This document shows, in pieces, positions 34,771-45,748 of a DNA stretch of 64,000 bases (positions are counted from its first letter, which is position 1; each line of letters begins with the position of its first letter). The translations under genes were made by a program, and so were the position numbers. The notes below the pieces were generated by a model that did not search any database, had not been told where the DNA came from, and worked only from the letters and a program-made list of their open reading frames with translations. This stretch comes from Sisyra terminalis (taxonomy: Eukaryota > Arthropoda > Insecta > Neuroptera > Sisyridae), in NCBI GenBank assembly GCA_958496175.1, contig OY292274.1, positions 26,389,482 to 26,453,481 of the forward strand. The letters run 5' to 3'.

Positions 34771-37436
34771 TTTAACTACCAAGGTCTTCAAGTTTACACT
34801 TTGTGTAAACATAACATAAATTAAATAAAATTTAAGTTTCCATATTTCGTAAACAAAGCGAGATATCGAAATGATTAATTCTTCATTTTCGTTGAGATCT
34901 ATAAGAATCAGTCGTCAAATCATGGCGCCGGAAGAATCGTAGTAGTTTCCCCGAATTACTTGTTATTCAAATATTTCTAGTTTAAAAGTTACGACTTTCT
35001 TATGTTCTTGAATCGATTAAATAAAATACCCACCTAATAATATCAAAAATTACTCAAATCACGTTGTGTTCATTACCTAATCAATAAATTCACTGATCAT
35101 TTAGAGTTAAACAGAGAGAAAATACTTTGCATTGAAGAATATTATTTCTGAACAATAAATTCCTATGAGAAATAGCTTTATGTATATGACCGCTTTTAAA
35201 TAAGGCTAAAAGTAAAACTGAAGTCATTTATGGCACATCATGTACTAACTTTAATCGCCGAGAATTTTTTAAATACCGTTTCATTACTTGGCTTACATAG
35301 ATTTACCCCAATAGAGCGGAGCAGTTGCCACCCTTTTCGCCCGTACCTAATTATCCTACTCTTCATATTGCTCTGCATAATTTAATTATTTTGTTTTAGT
35401 TCTTATCAGTTTGAATTTCATTGATTAGTTTATTATTAATAGAACTGTAATAACCATTTAGGCTATTCAAACATTTATTAATTACCTGCATATTCCTGGC
35501 TGCACCCGTTATCACTTCAGATACGGTTTGCTATTATTAAAAGTATTAAGAGAGCAAATTTAAATCCATATTTATCATATTTTAAAACAAAGTTTGGGAA
35601 AGTTTTTAATGTTCTCCTTGGCCTTTTTCATCCCCTTTCTTACATATTTGTATTACTATTTCTTCTTTTGAAATTGCTTTCGTGGAATGTTGCAAAATAT
35701 AAATGAAAATTAAAGATACCTTAAATATTTTGCAAACTGTACAAATTTAATTATGAAATTGAAGTAAAAACACACCTTCGGAATTGAAGTATTATAGCTA
35801 AATACTATTTTAGAGTTGAAAAATTAATTATTGCCTAAAAAATTAACAAAAATCGAATACGTTACTGTATTCTTTTTAAATCAATAAAGCTTTTCTAACA
35901 AAAAAAAAAGAAGAAGAAACCACAATTGTAGCACGTTAACGCCATACAAAATTCATTTATTGGAACCAAAACTTCCTTTGTTTACCTATAGTTCCGTTCT
36001 TTTTTTCTTGTATAAAAACTTTTCCACTAGCACTGATAGCATAATAATAATGGGGATAACGGTACAGGATTCTGTTAACAAGCAATTTTCAATTAAGTTA
36101 TTACAAACATTTCAAACCCAGTCAGTATCCATTTAGTTTTTATTTCCTAACAATAGTTTGGTTCTAATTTTACTTAGAACAGTTCAATGTTAAAGTATTC
36201 CTTTTTTATTTGTTTTTCCTTTGTTATTCTTGGCAGATATATTTTATAAACTAGTCTCCCGAAAAATCAATCCATTAATTCAATTAATGTTCATTGAATT
36301 TTAGCTAAAAACGAAGGAATGAATTGTTCCATACGCTTTATTGAACGTCTGATAAAAGTCACTTTTTTATGGAGTAGATATTTTATTTTACAATTAGCTA
36401 TTAAAATGTTGTTAGTAAAAATGGTATCAATTTTATATCTCATATATATTTTTTGTTTGTTTCAGGTATGCTGAATAAGGACTTTGTCTGGTAATTTTTC
36501 ATTTGATAAATCAACAATTTCGGACCAATGATTGTATGTTGTTTTTTTTTGTTCATATTTCAATTAAAAATACTTCATTTAAATGAGTCGTTAACATACG
36601 AGTATGATGTGTATTGATTATACACCTACATATATACACCACATACTGATTGATACCAAGTTTAAAAATTGTTTTACATTTTATTCACATATATATTATA
36701 AATTATTTCACACTCTGAGTTTGCATTTTTGATAAATTTTATGAGAGGGTTATGGTAACTGAAGTATGAAATAGATATTTTAGTTTCGATTTGATTAATA
36801 GATATATCGTTGGCATACAAGTAATTACGTCGAGTGGAAGAACCAACCAGAAACCATCGAAGGGCGTTCCCACCTCCAGCCAATTACAGCTGGGTGATCG
36901 AAAATTACTCTTAATTACGTAATATATCGTCAATTACTGATTTTGATCTTGTTGTTGATACAGTACGACTGCCGGATATTTCTAAAATAAATTTCGTGCC
37001 CTGAAACTCAATCAAAGAGATCGTTGTATCTAATTCAATATTTAAATTAAAATCTCCACTTTAAATCTTTGGAATTTTATCTTGTTTAGTATTTCTGATA
37101 CGTCTGGTGTGTATTTTTTTAAATTTTCGTTAATGAACTTTTTGCTTTCTTTTTTGTCTTGCAATCTTGTATTCTTTTTTTTTCGATAATCACGATAATA
37201 TTTTGTATACACTTTCGGCACACTTTAAAAATATTTTCATTAGAATAATGAAATGTTTATGTAAACAATACTTAATTCCCCACGGTTGTTAGGACGATTA
37301 TTCTCAAGCATCGTAATACGCAGACGCGCATATACATAAGAAAAACTGTAATGTTTTCTATTTCATTCTTGTTTGTTAAATCTTATAGGTTTATATGTTT
37401 ATCTCTTTTAAAAGTCACAACGATGTTGAAGAAGTT
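34771..37436. other. AT-rich intergenic, nothing recognised
   Basis: Frames at 36674-36933 overlap on the minus strand and have no domain signature. Confidence 0.4.
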
Positions 37437-37572
37437 TTCAGTTCAAAAATTGCACTAAAGACAATTTCTAGCGCTGTCTATGGAGACACAAATTTGGACT
37501 GAACTAAACAAAATGCAACAGCACCTATGTTGGAAGAGAGACTTATATAAGTCTCTCTTCTCTGGTGTGTAC
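37437..37572 (-). repeat. Dispersed repeat family D with a perfect 28-bp palindrome
   Basis: Positions 37533-37560 are self-complementary (GAAGAGAGACTTAT followed by its exact inverse). The flanks match the 13263-13400 copy in inverse orientation. Confidence 0.8.
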
Positions 37573-37913
37573 AAATGAAGTTAGTAGAATTCGTAACTGC
37601 GTTTTGCTTACTTCAATTCGAATTTGTGTACATGTTATTGTATGTAACAACCCAAACCAACTTCCGTAACCTGACTTCCGTAGCACAATTTATTTTTACC
37701 CTCTTATGCTGCACCTAAAGAAGAACAACCTCAAAAATTTCTAAACCAATATAGTTTGGCATAGAAAAGATTTACAATAAAATGGTTATAATTCTTGAAA
37801 TTCATATCCCTTGATTCGGCGGCCAACTAAGAATTAAAGAAAATCAAAGATATTTTCCAGATGGCTAAAAAGAAATTCAAATAACAGCAAATCGATATTA
37901 CAAATTTTAAGAC

Positions 37914-38084
37914 AGCCTACTGGTGGCCGAGTGGTCAAAATGGCCGATTCAAAACTGGTAGATGTTGGGTTCGGATCTCGTGTCGCGTAAATTTTCGATA
38001 GTATTTGATTATGGATTTTTATTAACTATAGAGTCGCTAAAGACTTCTATAAAGGGTTGATGAATAACAATTAAAAAAAAAAAA
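37914..38084 (+). mobile_element. tRNA-derived SINE, copy 6 (best preserved head)
   Basis: Head AGCCTACTGGTGGCCGAGTG; the A box TGGCCGAGTGG is intact. B box GGTTCGGATCTC. Body with TAGAGTCGCTAAAGA; tail AACAATT followed by about 12 A. Confidence 0.8.
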
Positions 38085-38174
38085 TTGTAGTACGTTACGT
38101 AAAATTATAGTACGACTTGGCATGGAATGGGCAAGAGTCTAGTTAGTACGGTAGAGGCTATATTAGAAATTTTT

Positions 38175-38208
38175 GTTACTTTATGCTTATTATTAAGCAT
38201 AAAGTAAC
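38175..38208. repeat. Perfect 15-bp hairpin
   Basis: GTTACTTTATGCTTA and its exact inverse are separated by four bases. It is too short for a typical microRNA precursor. Confidence 0.8.
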
Positions 38209-39239
38209 CGCTCAGGAATGGAAATTTTGAGTAAAAAACCCAAAATTCGACCATCGAAAATTTAAACGATAGCATTGAGAAACTATCAAATTACAACGAC
38301 CTCATTTACAAGTTAACGAATTTGAAAATAGTATTTTTAAATATGTAACTCAAGTTGTCAACGTTACCATAAAATTTATTGATTTTTCTTTTTCCAAGCG
38401 CCATTTTCTTCAAATTATTCACGATAATATTTTATTGAAATATTATAAATTAAAATTCCAAAAACTTCACATTTTCAGTTTGAATTTAATCCAGTTTTAA
38501 ATTTCACTAACACAAAATATTTAAATATTGCTTTCCATTAAAAATTTAATTCATCATGGTGTATCAATCACAATTATTCAATATTAAACAGTATTTTAAA
38601 TAAATCTTTCGAAAATACACAAACAATACACTTATTAATTGCTTTTTACACTTATTAAATTAACTACACAAATTTCTTTGCGATTTAAATGCGAAAAACA
38701 CCCCAACAGCACACCTCACAAATGCCATAAATAAAATATAATTGAGTAATATTTACAAAACAAAAATACGTTTTATTTAGACACAAATACATACTTTGAT
38801 CAAAGTGTAACATTATTTTTTTTAAACAAGAACTGGGAAATTTAAAATATAAGAAAACTTGAATGTTACTAAAGAACAATTTATTTATTCCGTATTATTT
38901 ATAGAGGAATTCGTAAATAAAATAAAAGTAGCTTTAATAATTACGTTTGGAACCAACCTTTTATCATTTAATTACTACACTTTAAAAAGTTGTAATTATA
39001 ATTAGAAAATATAAAATGAAGAAAAAAAATCAAAGAAATAATACCATTTTCTTTTTCGATTTTTTACAAGTCTATTAATAGCCGGAATTTTTCTGATTTT
39101 ACTTTTTATCAATTGTTAATATTTGAATATTCATTAAATATATGTTAGCGTGCGTTCCTATAAACAATTCTGATTAAAAATCTTGAACAAATAATCTAAA
39201 TAATATTGAATCATAAATAAAACTGCAGCATTCGATTAT
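38209..39239. other. AT-rich intergenic, nothing recognised
   Basis: No supported feature. Confidence 0.4.
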
Positions 39240-40830
39240 ATTCATTTTAATTTCGCGAGAAAGTTTGATATGTAAATATCTAGAAGTACTGATGATATGG
39301 TAGTAACATTATTTGGATTGTATGATTTTAAATTCGCGAGAATGCCAGCATTATAAATTTTTATAATTCTAGGAGTGCAATGATAGGGTATTTACGTGAT
39401 TTGGAATATATGATTTTAAATTTGTGAGAGTTTCGGATATGGAAATATCTTGAAATACGGATGTTATGGTGTCTTTATTAGTTGGATTGAACAATTTTGA
39501 ATTCGGAAGATAATATGAATCATTTTATCTTAGAGTCACCAATAGAAGTTTCCAAAACACATTTTATTAATGTTTAAATTGCGATATTATGAGAATTCTA
39601 GGTACTTATCTAAAACAATGAATGTTACGTGTTTAAGTTATTAGGAATATATAATTTTATATTCGTGGCAGCTTATGGATGATTGTTACTAGGAGTTGCA
39701 TGTATTGTCTAAAAGTATTTTATTTATTTTAAATTCGCGAGGTTTTAATCATCATTTTTACTTTGAGTAGCATAAATTGAATAAACATATATTATTCATT
39801 TAAAATTCGCAAAAATTCTAGAAATGTACGTATCTAGAAGTACGAATGTTAAGGTATACACGTGGTTAGGATGAAATGATTTATACTTCGCAAGAGTTCC
39901 AGTATTATGTGTCTAGTACTATGAATAGTTAGATCCCAATGTGATTGAAAACAAATTCTTTCCAATTCGCGGAAATTTCAAAATAATAATTTCTAGAAGG
40001 ACGAAAGTTGAAGTGTTTACAAGATTTGCATTGAATGATTTATAATTCACGAAAAATCCAATATTATGTGTCTAGTATTACGAATGTTAAGATGTCTATG
40101 TGATTGAAGATAAATTATTATAAATTCGCGGTGATTCCAAAATTATAAGTTTTTCTAAATACGAAAGTTAAATTGCTTACAAGATTTGGATTGTACGATT
40201 TAAAATTCGCTAGATTTTACGCTTCATTTTTACTTAGAGCTGCAAATATTATTTTAATTTAATTTATTAATTATAAATTCGCGAGATTTGCCTCATAATT
40301 TTTACTTAGTTTCTAATGCTTCCAAGAGGTATTTTGTTGATTTAAATTCGCGAAAATTAGAGAAATATATTTATCTTAAGGTAGGAATGGTAACGTATGA
40401 AATATATGATTTTAAATTCGCGGGAGTTCCAGTATTATAAATATCTAGTACTACGAATATTAAGATCTCTACGTGATGGAAAATATTTTTTTCCAATTCG
40501 TGGAAATTCGAGAATCAGGATTTCTAAAAGTACGAAAGTTAATATGTTTACGAGCATTGGATTGTATGATTTTAAATTCGCGAGATTTCACATATTTTAT
40601 TTACTCAGAATCGTATAAATTGAATAAACACAAACTATTCATTTAAAATTCGCAAAAATCCTAGAAATGTACGTATCTAGAAATACGAATGTTAAGATAT
40701 ACATGTGTATTGGATTAAATGATTTATAATTCCCGAGAATTCCAGTATTATGTGTCTAGTATTACGGATGTTAAGATATCTACGTGATTGAAAATAAATT
40801 ATTATACATTCGCAGAGATTCCAGAATTAT
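39240..40830 (+). repeat. Degenerate ~77-bp satellite with higher-order structure
   Basis: About twenty units, each marked by a core like AAATTCGCGAGA. Cores lie near 39252, 39332, 39419, 39500, 39663, 39731, 39805, 39885, 39964, 40046, 40121, 40204, 40275, 40345, 40412, 40493, 40573, 40648, 40728 and 40805, so spacing is 67-87 bp. Many units also carry CCAGTATTAT..TCTAGTA.TACGAATGTTAAG. Units 842-843 bp apart resemble each other more than neighbours do (39731/40573, 39805/40648), and so do units about 528 bp apart (39885/40412, 39964/40493). Short frames inside it do not code. Confidence 0.85.
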
Positions 40831-40984
40831 AAATTCCTATTTTGCTAATTCCTAATTTTCTATTTAGGCTTGCACTTTCAAATGCGATTATTATCAAAAA
40901 GTGGATATTGAAAGTGAAACAGAACCTAATGACGAATTTTCATAATTTCGGCTGAAATTAATGAAGATTAAAGAAAAATCTCGT

Positions 40985-41695
40985 TTTGCGTTTCGATTTT
41001 AATGAAAATAAATGATATTTGATAAAAAAATCCAATGCTATTTCTTATATATAGAACTTATCATGGAGTCTAGTTTATACGGCTCCAAATTTTGAAGACG
41101 GATTCTTATAAAATGGACCAAAATAAATCGAAAATAAAGAGTACAAAAATTCTCTTTTTCCCTTAGTTCAGTGAAAAAAGACGATTTTTGATTCAAAAAT
41201 CCAATACTATTTCCTATATAATAAACTTATCATGGAGTCTAGTTTATACGGCTCCAAATTTTGACGACGGATTCTTATAAAATGGACCAAAATAAATCGA
41301 AAATAAAGAGTACAAAAATTCTCTTTTTCCCTTAGTTCAGTGAAAAAAGACGATTTTTGATTCAAAAATCCAATACTATTTCCTATATAATAAACTTATC
41401 ATGGAGTCTAGTTTATACGGATCCAAATTTTGAAGATGGATTCTTATAAAATGGACCAAAATAAATCGAAAATAAAGAGTACAAAAATTCTCTTTTTCCC
41501 TTAGTTCAGTGAAAAAATACGATTTTTGATTCAAAAATCCAATACTATTTCCTATATAATAAACTTATCATGGAGTCTAGTTTATACGGCTCCAAATTTT
41601 GACGACGGATTCTTATAAAATGGACCAAAATAAATCGAAAATAAAGAGTACAAAAATTCTCTTTTTCGCTTAGTTCAATGGAAAAAGACGGTTTT
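40985..41695 (+). repeat. 169-bp tandem repeat array, about four units
   Basis: The marker TCATGGAGTCTAGTTTATAC occurs at 41061, 41230, 41399 and 41568, exactly 169 bp apart. Units differ by only a few bases. The first unit is less similar and the last fades near 41695. Each ends with a stretch containing CTTAGTTCA.TG.AAAAA.ACG. Confidence 0.95.
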
Positions 41696-41984
41696 GAGTT
41701 AAGTATAGATTGACATTGTGTTTCATTCAGAATTGGATAAGATTATGGTGAGATGGTTCCATAATTTTTTTAAGAACCGACCAATAGGAATATAAGTATA
41801 TTTAGTGGAGGGGGTAATTTCTCTTAATTAAATCAATAAATTTGGCTTTTATACGCACAGATGTAACTGATTGTACTAAGTATATTTTTTGCTCAAATGA
41901 TAATCGTTTTTGACATTGTAACTATGGTTTATTTTGTTTACATATTAATTGAAATTTTAGTCCCATAAGAAATAACATTGGTAT

Positions 41985-42119
41985 TTTTGGAACGAAAACC
42001 CTCTTTTTCACGAAAACGAAGCGAAAACGAGACTTTTAGTATTCTTAATTTTCGATTTCTTTTGGCCGATTTTATAAGAATCCGTCGTCAGATTTTGGGG
42101 CCGTATAAACTAGACTCTC
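41985..42119 (-). repeat. Single inverted, diverged 169-bp monomer
   Basis: The reverse complement reads GAGTCTAGTTTATACGGCCC and continues like the array monomer (GACGACGGATTCTTATAAAAT). It lies 290 bp past the array in opposite orientation, about 240 bp before the KIFBP start codon. Confidence 0.8.
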
Positions 42120-42360
42120 CCCATGGAATGCATCATCGATACTCGATACTCGAAGTCGATATATACTCCATTGAAGTACCTACCAGTACCTACATTTGAA
42201 TCAATTTGAATAAACTAAAAATAAGAAAAGTGTACTTTGAATGGTCGTGATGTATCTGTTAAAAATAAAGCTGTCACTTTGTAAATAATTTAAAATTTTC
42301 TAACAATAAAATTTTGTTGTTTAAAGATTGAACTATTCAATCTATTACCTTTACAAAATA

Positions 42361-44226
42361 ATGGCCACTATTATTAACCAGGAAGTGTTTCAAGATTTAC
42401 ATAGAAAGTATGAAAAACTAAAAACCGTTTGCAAAGAATGTTTCCTAAAGCATGCGGATTATTTGAACAAAGAAAATGCGGAAACCGATTTAGACGCCAA
42501 AATTAGCAGCGTTGAAATGCCCGAGCTTAATAAAAATTTTGAAATCGTTTTTAATGGTTTAGATGCATATTTAGGCAAGTTAGAAAAGTCGAATAAGCAC
42601 TATTGTCGTTTAATAGCGATGAAAGCATCGATTTACTACGAACAAGCAAAAACACTGGTTAATAATAATAAAGAACATGGGGCCAAAAATTCACTTGAAG
42701 AGGCAATGAAACTACTCAAAGAATATTCTCAAAATCCTGAATTTTGTTTTTTATATCTTCGAGTTACAAATTATTATGCGTATCTGCTTTCTAAAAGCAA
42801 TGAGTATGAAAAAGCTCGCGAATTACTTGAAAACTCCGATGCTATCTATAAAAATGTTCAGAAAACTTTAGACGTAAAAATTTGTAACAGTGATGATTTG
42901 TTTGTACCGGAAGAAAATTTTAATTTACGTCCAGATACAATGATGAAAATGGAAAAGTTGGTTACGAATAATTTACAAATGTTAGGTTGGGTTTATACTA
43001 AAGAAGGACATAACGATAAATCTGCAATTTCCCATCATGGAGTTCTACGTCGTCGGTTGGAGATGCGTGATGGAGATGCTTTGGTATGGGCATTAAAAAC
43101 CGCTCGGCTAGCATCTTATTTTTTGAGTGAAAATAAATTCCGACAAGCTCGTTACTACTTATCAGCTGCTTCGCTTATATTGGATGAATATGAAAATGAT
43201 TTGAAAAACTACGATTTGAATGATTCAGTAGCTACTAAATGGAAGGAACTACAACGGTTCTACGCGGAAATTGCCAAATGTTGGGTCAAATATGGAATTT
43301 ATTTGTTTAGTATTTCGAAAACACGAATGTTGGAAGTTTACTACAGTGAAAACAATCAACGTTTAGAAGACTTGTGGGCATATCCTTTTAGTTATCTTAA
43401 TAATCGCAAGAGAGTTGACGAATTGGAAGTTCTAAAAAAAATTAATGAGATAAAATTACAGAAAAATGCAGCCAAAGAAACGGACACGAATCCTGAAGGT
43501 GATGGTTTAGCAAAAGCAACTGAAAAAGAAATCGTAGACCCTTCGAACAAATTCGAAACTGGAGCAACTGGGGATACAAAACCCGAAAATGGAGAGTCAT
43601 CTAAGGACTCGTCCAAAATGGAAATTGATGATAGTGATCCATTGTTATATTTTCCAACGTTAAAAGTAATCGATTTCGAAAATGAGGTTCCAGCTAAGTT
43701 GATTGAATCCGTTGAAGACGCTCGAACACTGTTCAAATTTACTTTCATGTGGATAAAACGATCGAACATTTTTTACACAATTCGCGAACATCCTATACAA
43801 TATATCAATGCAATTCTAGATTTGAGTGATTTGTATCGTTTTTTGGCGTTTTACGAAAGTGATATTGAAGCCCAATATGATATTCAGAAGCGTCGTGCTG
43901 ATTCCCTTGAAACTTTGAGTAGTCTTTTACGGGAAGTTGGTCCCGACTATTATGTGACGGTAAGTATTGAATTGTTCCGTGAACTAGCTGAAGTGCAAGT
44001 CGATTTGCTTGGTTTAAATTTACGTCGATTGAGTAAAACTCAAGAAACCACGAATCGTGAAGAAATGTTACATAAGATGGAAACGATAGCTAGCATCCAC
44101 TCACAACTTGATAATCTTAGTGCACAAATGTCACAAACTCCGATTGTTGAACTTGAACAAATGGAGGAGGAGAAATTCGAAAGTGATTCGGAAAATGAAA
44201 TAAAAACATCGGAAACGACAGTTTAA
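42361..44226 (+). CDS. KIFBP: KIF-binding protein (KBP), intronless
   Basis: It encodes 621 residues, the usual length for KIFBP, a cytoplasmic alpha-solenoid of TPR-like helices. In vertebrates KIFBP binds the motor domain of certain kinesins and blocks their microtubule binding. The first ATG is in good context (ATAATGG); no in-frame ATG lies upstream. TPR-like helix pairs run from about residue 82 to 345, with family motifs TNYYAYLLSKSNEYEKARELL, VPEENFNLRP, LRRRLE, ALKTARLASYF, ARYYLSAAS and EIAKCWVKYG. A second conserved block follows at about 440-560 (EDARTLF, LYRFLAFYESDIEAQYDIQKRR). Two differences from vertebrate proteins are visible. A long polar, acidic linker (about 365-430) separates the blocks. 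The helices that follow the second block in vertebrates are replaced by a short region with an acidic tail (EQMEEEKFESDSENE). The frame is intact with no intron. The short antisense frame inside is a shadow. Confidence 0.9.
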   Translation: MATIINQEVFQDLHRKYEKLKTVCKECFLKHADYLNKENAETDLDAKISSVEMPELNKNFEIVFNGLDAYLGKLEKSNKHYCRLIAMKASIYYEQAKTLVNNNKEHGAKNSLEEAMKLLKEYSQNPEFCFLYLRVTNYYAYLLSKSNEYEKARELLENSDAIYKNVQKTLDVKICNSDDLFVPEENFNLRPDTMMKMEKLVTNNLQMLGWVYTKEGHNDKSAISHHGVLRRRLEMRDGDALVWALKTARLASYFLSENKFRQARYYLSAASLILDEYENDLKNYDLNDSVATKWKELQRFYAEIAKCWVKYGIYLFSISKTRMLEVYYSENNQRLEDLWAYPFSYLNNRKRVDELEVLKKINEIKLQKNAAKETDTNPEGDGLAKATEKEIVDPSNKFETGATGDTKPENGESSKDSSKMEIDDSDPLLYFPTLKVIDFENEVPAKLIESVEDARTLFKFTFMWIKRSNIFYTIREHPIQYINAILDLSDLYRFLAFYESDIEAQYDIQKRRADSLETLSSLLREVGPDYYVTVSIELFRELAEVQVDLLGLNLRRLSKTQETTNREEMLHKMETIASIHSQLDNLSAQMSQTPIVELEQMEEEKFESDSENEIKTSETTV

Positions 44227-44256
44227 TTTTCAAGCAAACTCGTTATTTAAAAGGCA

Positions 44257-44262
44257 AATAAA
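44257..44262 (+). promoter_or_regulatory. Poly(A) signal of KIFBP
   Basis: AATAAA 31 bp after the stop codon. A second candidate lies near 44382. Confidence 0.55.
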
Positions 44263-44974
44263 AACTTACAGTTTACGTTAAAATCAATGTTTAGGTATCG
44301 TTCGCCTAATATTTTTTTTTTTTATTCAATCACATCACTTAATCTTTATTATGGTTTTTCTCAAATATTTATTTTATGTGTCAATAAAATGTTCCTAAAA
44401 CATACTGTACTTGTTCAAAATGTTTAATACAAATCTTTTCTTTATGCTTTCGTTGAAATATTAATATTTTACGAGTCATTGAAATGTGCTCTCTGCGAAT
44501 ATATACCGTCGTAAAATGCAGAGGAAAGTAGAATTGAAAAAAAGTTGTCTAAAATAAAAGTTCCGTCTTCTAGAAGTTCTTGTACTAAAAACGTAACATG
44601 CTTTCGTTATGAGCTTTTAAATATTTATTATTCTGAAAATATCTTTCCAGCTCACAACTTGTATTGCAAAATCTGCAACATGATGATATTGTAATATGAA
44701 ACATGTTTGAAATCCGAAATAAAAATCAATTTACTCAATCTATGTATTAAAAGAAATTAATCAATTAATTTTGATTTTGGAAACTATGTGGTTTTTATTC
44801 TTAGATTACACTAAACCAGGAGTAGGTAAACTGTGATTAAAGTTACAGAGTGGCACTTACTCTTGATTCTAATTGACCAAGAAAGGAAAGTGTTTCCAAA
44901 CTGTTTTATGATTTGATTCTTTTGGATTGAAAATTAGCAGATCACTGCAGTCGGTCAAAAACCTGTACGCTAAT
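44263..44974. other. AT-rich intergenic after KIFBP
   Basis: No continuation of KIFBP and no other feature was seen. Confidence 0.45.
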
Positions 44975-45060
44975 TTGTTGTTTTCGTTACTTTATAACTA
45001 TAAAGATCTTTAGTTCCCCTAGCGTTTATAAACTTCAATAAACCGCAAAACTTGCGAGAA
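44975..45060 (-). mobile_element. SINE fragment, copy 7 (3' part)
   Basis: It has only the tail half: CGTTACTTTATAACTA then AAGATCTTTAG.. CTAGCGTTTATAAA, as in the other copies. The tRNA-like head is missing. Confidence 0.55.
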
Positions 45061-45086
45061 CTATATTTGTAATTAGTATCTGTATT

Positions 45087-45748
45087 GCAGTAGCGTATCG
45101 TGGTGGGTGACGAGGGGGCCATGGCCCCGAGTGGCATATGAAAATGGGAGGGGAAAATGTTGACATTGATAATTCCATAAAAAATTTTGCTTTAAAAAGA
45201 GCACAAAAAGTACATTTTTAAATAGTTAAAGAATTGAAAGGTATTTGATTTTTTAACAATTTTCTTGACTAATGATTCTAAATATGTATCAGCTCTTTGA
45301 TGGTAAATTTACTATATGTTCAGCGAATAGTTGTTGGAGCGGACAAATGAGTTCATACTTTTTGTTTAGTGCAACGTTTCACAATGATTTATTGCTTCTT
45401 CAGGTGCTTCACACAATGGGCAATTTCCTCATAGGTTTTTGGCTTTTTTTAAAAAAATATATTTTAATTTTTATATTTTTTAATTTAATTTTAAACACGT
45501 AGACCACTACAAACAATAAGAATATGGCAATTCAATTATTATATATAACGAAGTTAATATTGTACGTTTAGAGCGCCTGTAGAAGCAATAAATCATTGCG
45601 AAACGTCGCGTTAAACAAAAAGTATTAACTCATTTGCCCACTCCAACGACTATCCTCTGTACATATAGTAAATTGACTAATGATGAAAATGGGGAGTGAT
45701 GAATTTCTGATCGACCTTGAGCGGGAAAATCATACGCTACGTCCCTGC
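45087..45748. mobile_element. DNA element with GCAG..GTAGCGTATG ends enclosing a foldback
   Basis: The left end GCAGTAGCGTATCGTGG and the inverted right end GCAGGGACGTAGCGTATGA are similar. GGGGGCCATGGCCCC lies just inside the left end. It encloses the large inverted repeat listed next. Superfamily not assigned. Confidence 0.5.
45290..45690. repeat. Large inverted repeat, arms about 115 bp
   Basis: The arm at about 45290-45410 (containing AATGATTTATTGCTTCTTC and CAACGTTTCACAATG) is inverted at about 45570-45690 (GAAGCAATAAATCATTGCG). The loop is about 160 bp. A third, single arm lies at 48525-48606. Confidence 0.8.

Noticed and set aside
38175..38208. microRNA precursor
   Set aside because: A 15-bp stem and 4-base loop are too short.
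40397..40618. 73-codon frame in the satellite
   Set aside because: Lies wholly within degenerate tandem repeats; chance frame.
39240..41695. CRISPR-like array
   Set aside because: Repeats are long, degenerate and contiguous with no unique spacers; this is satellite DNA in a eukaryote.
42328..42360. Eleven-codon upstream extension of KIFBP
   Set aside because: It would start at TTG; the first ATG, in good context, is at 42361.
43392..43769. Antisense 125-codon frame inside KIFBP
   Set aside because: Shadow of the KIFBP coding strand; serine-rich, no independent support.
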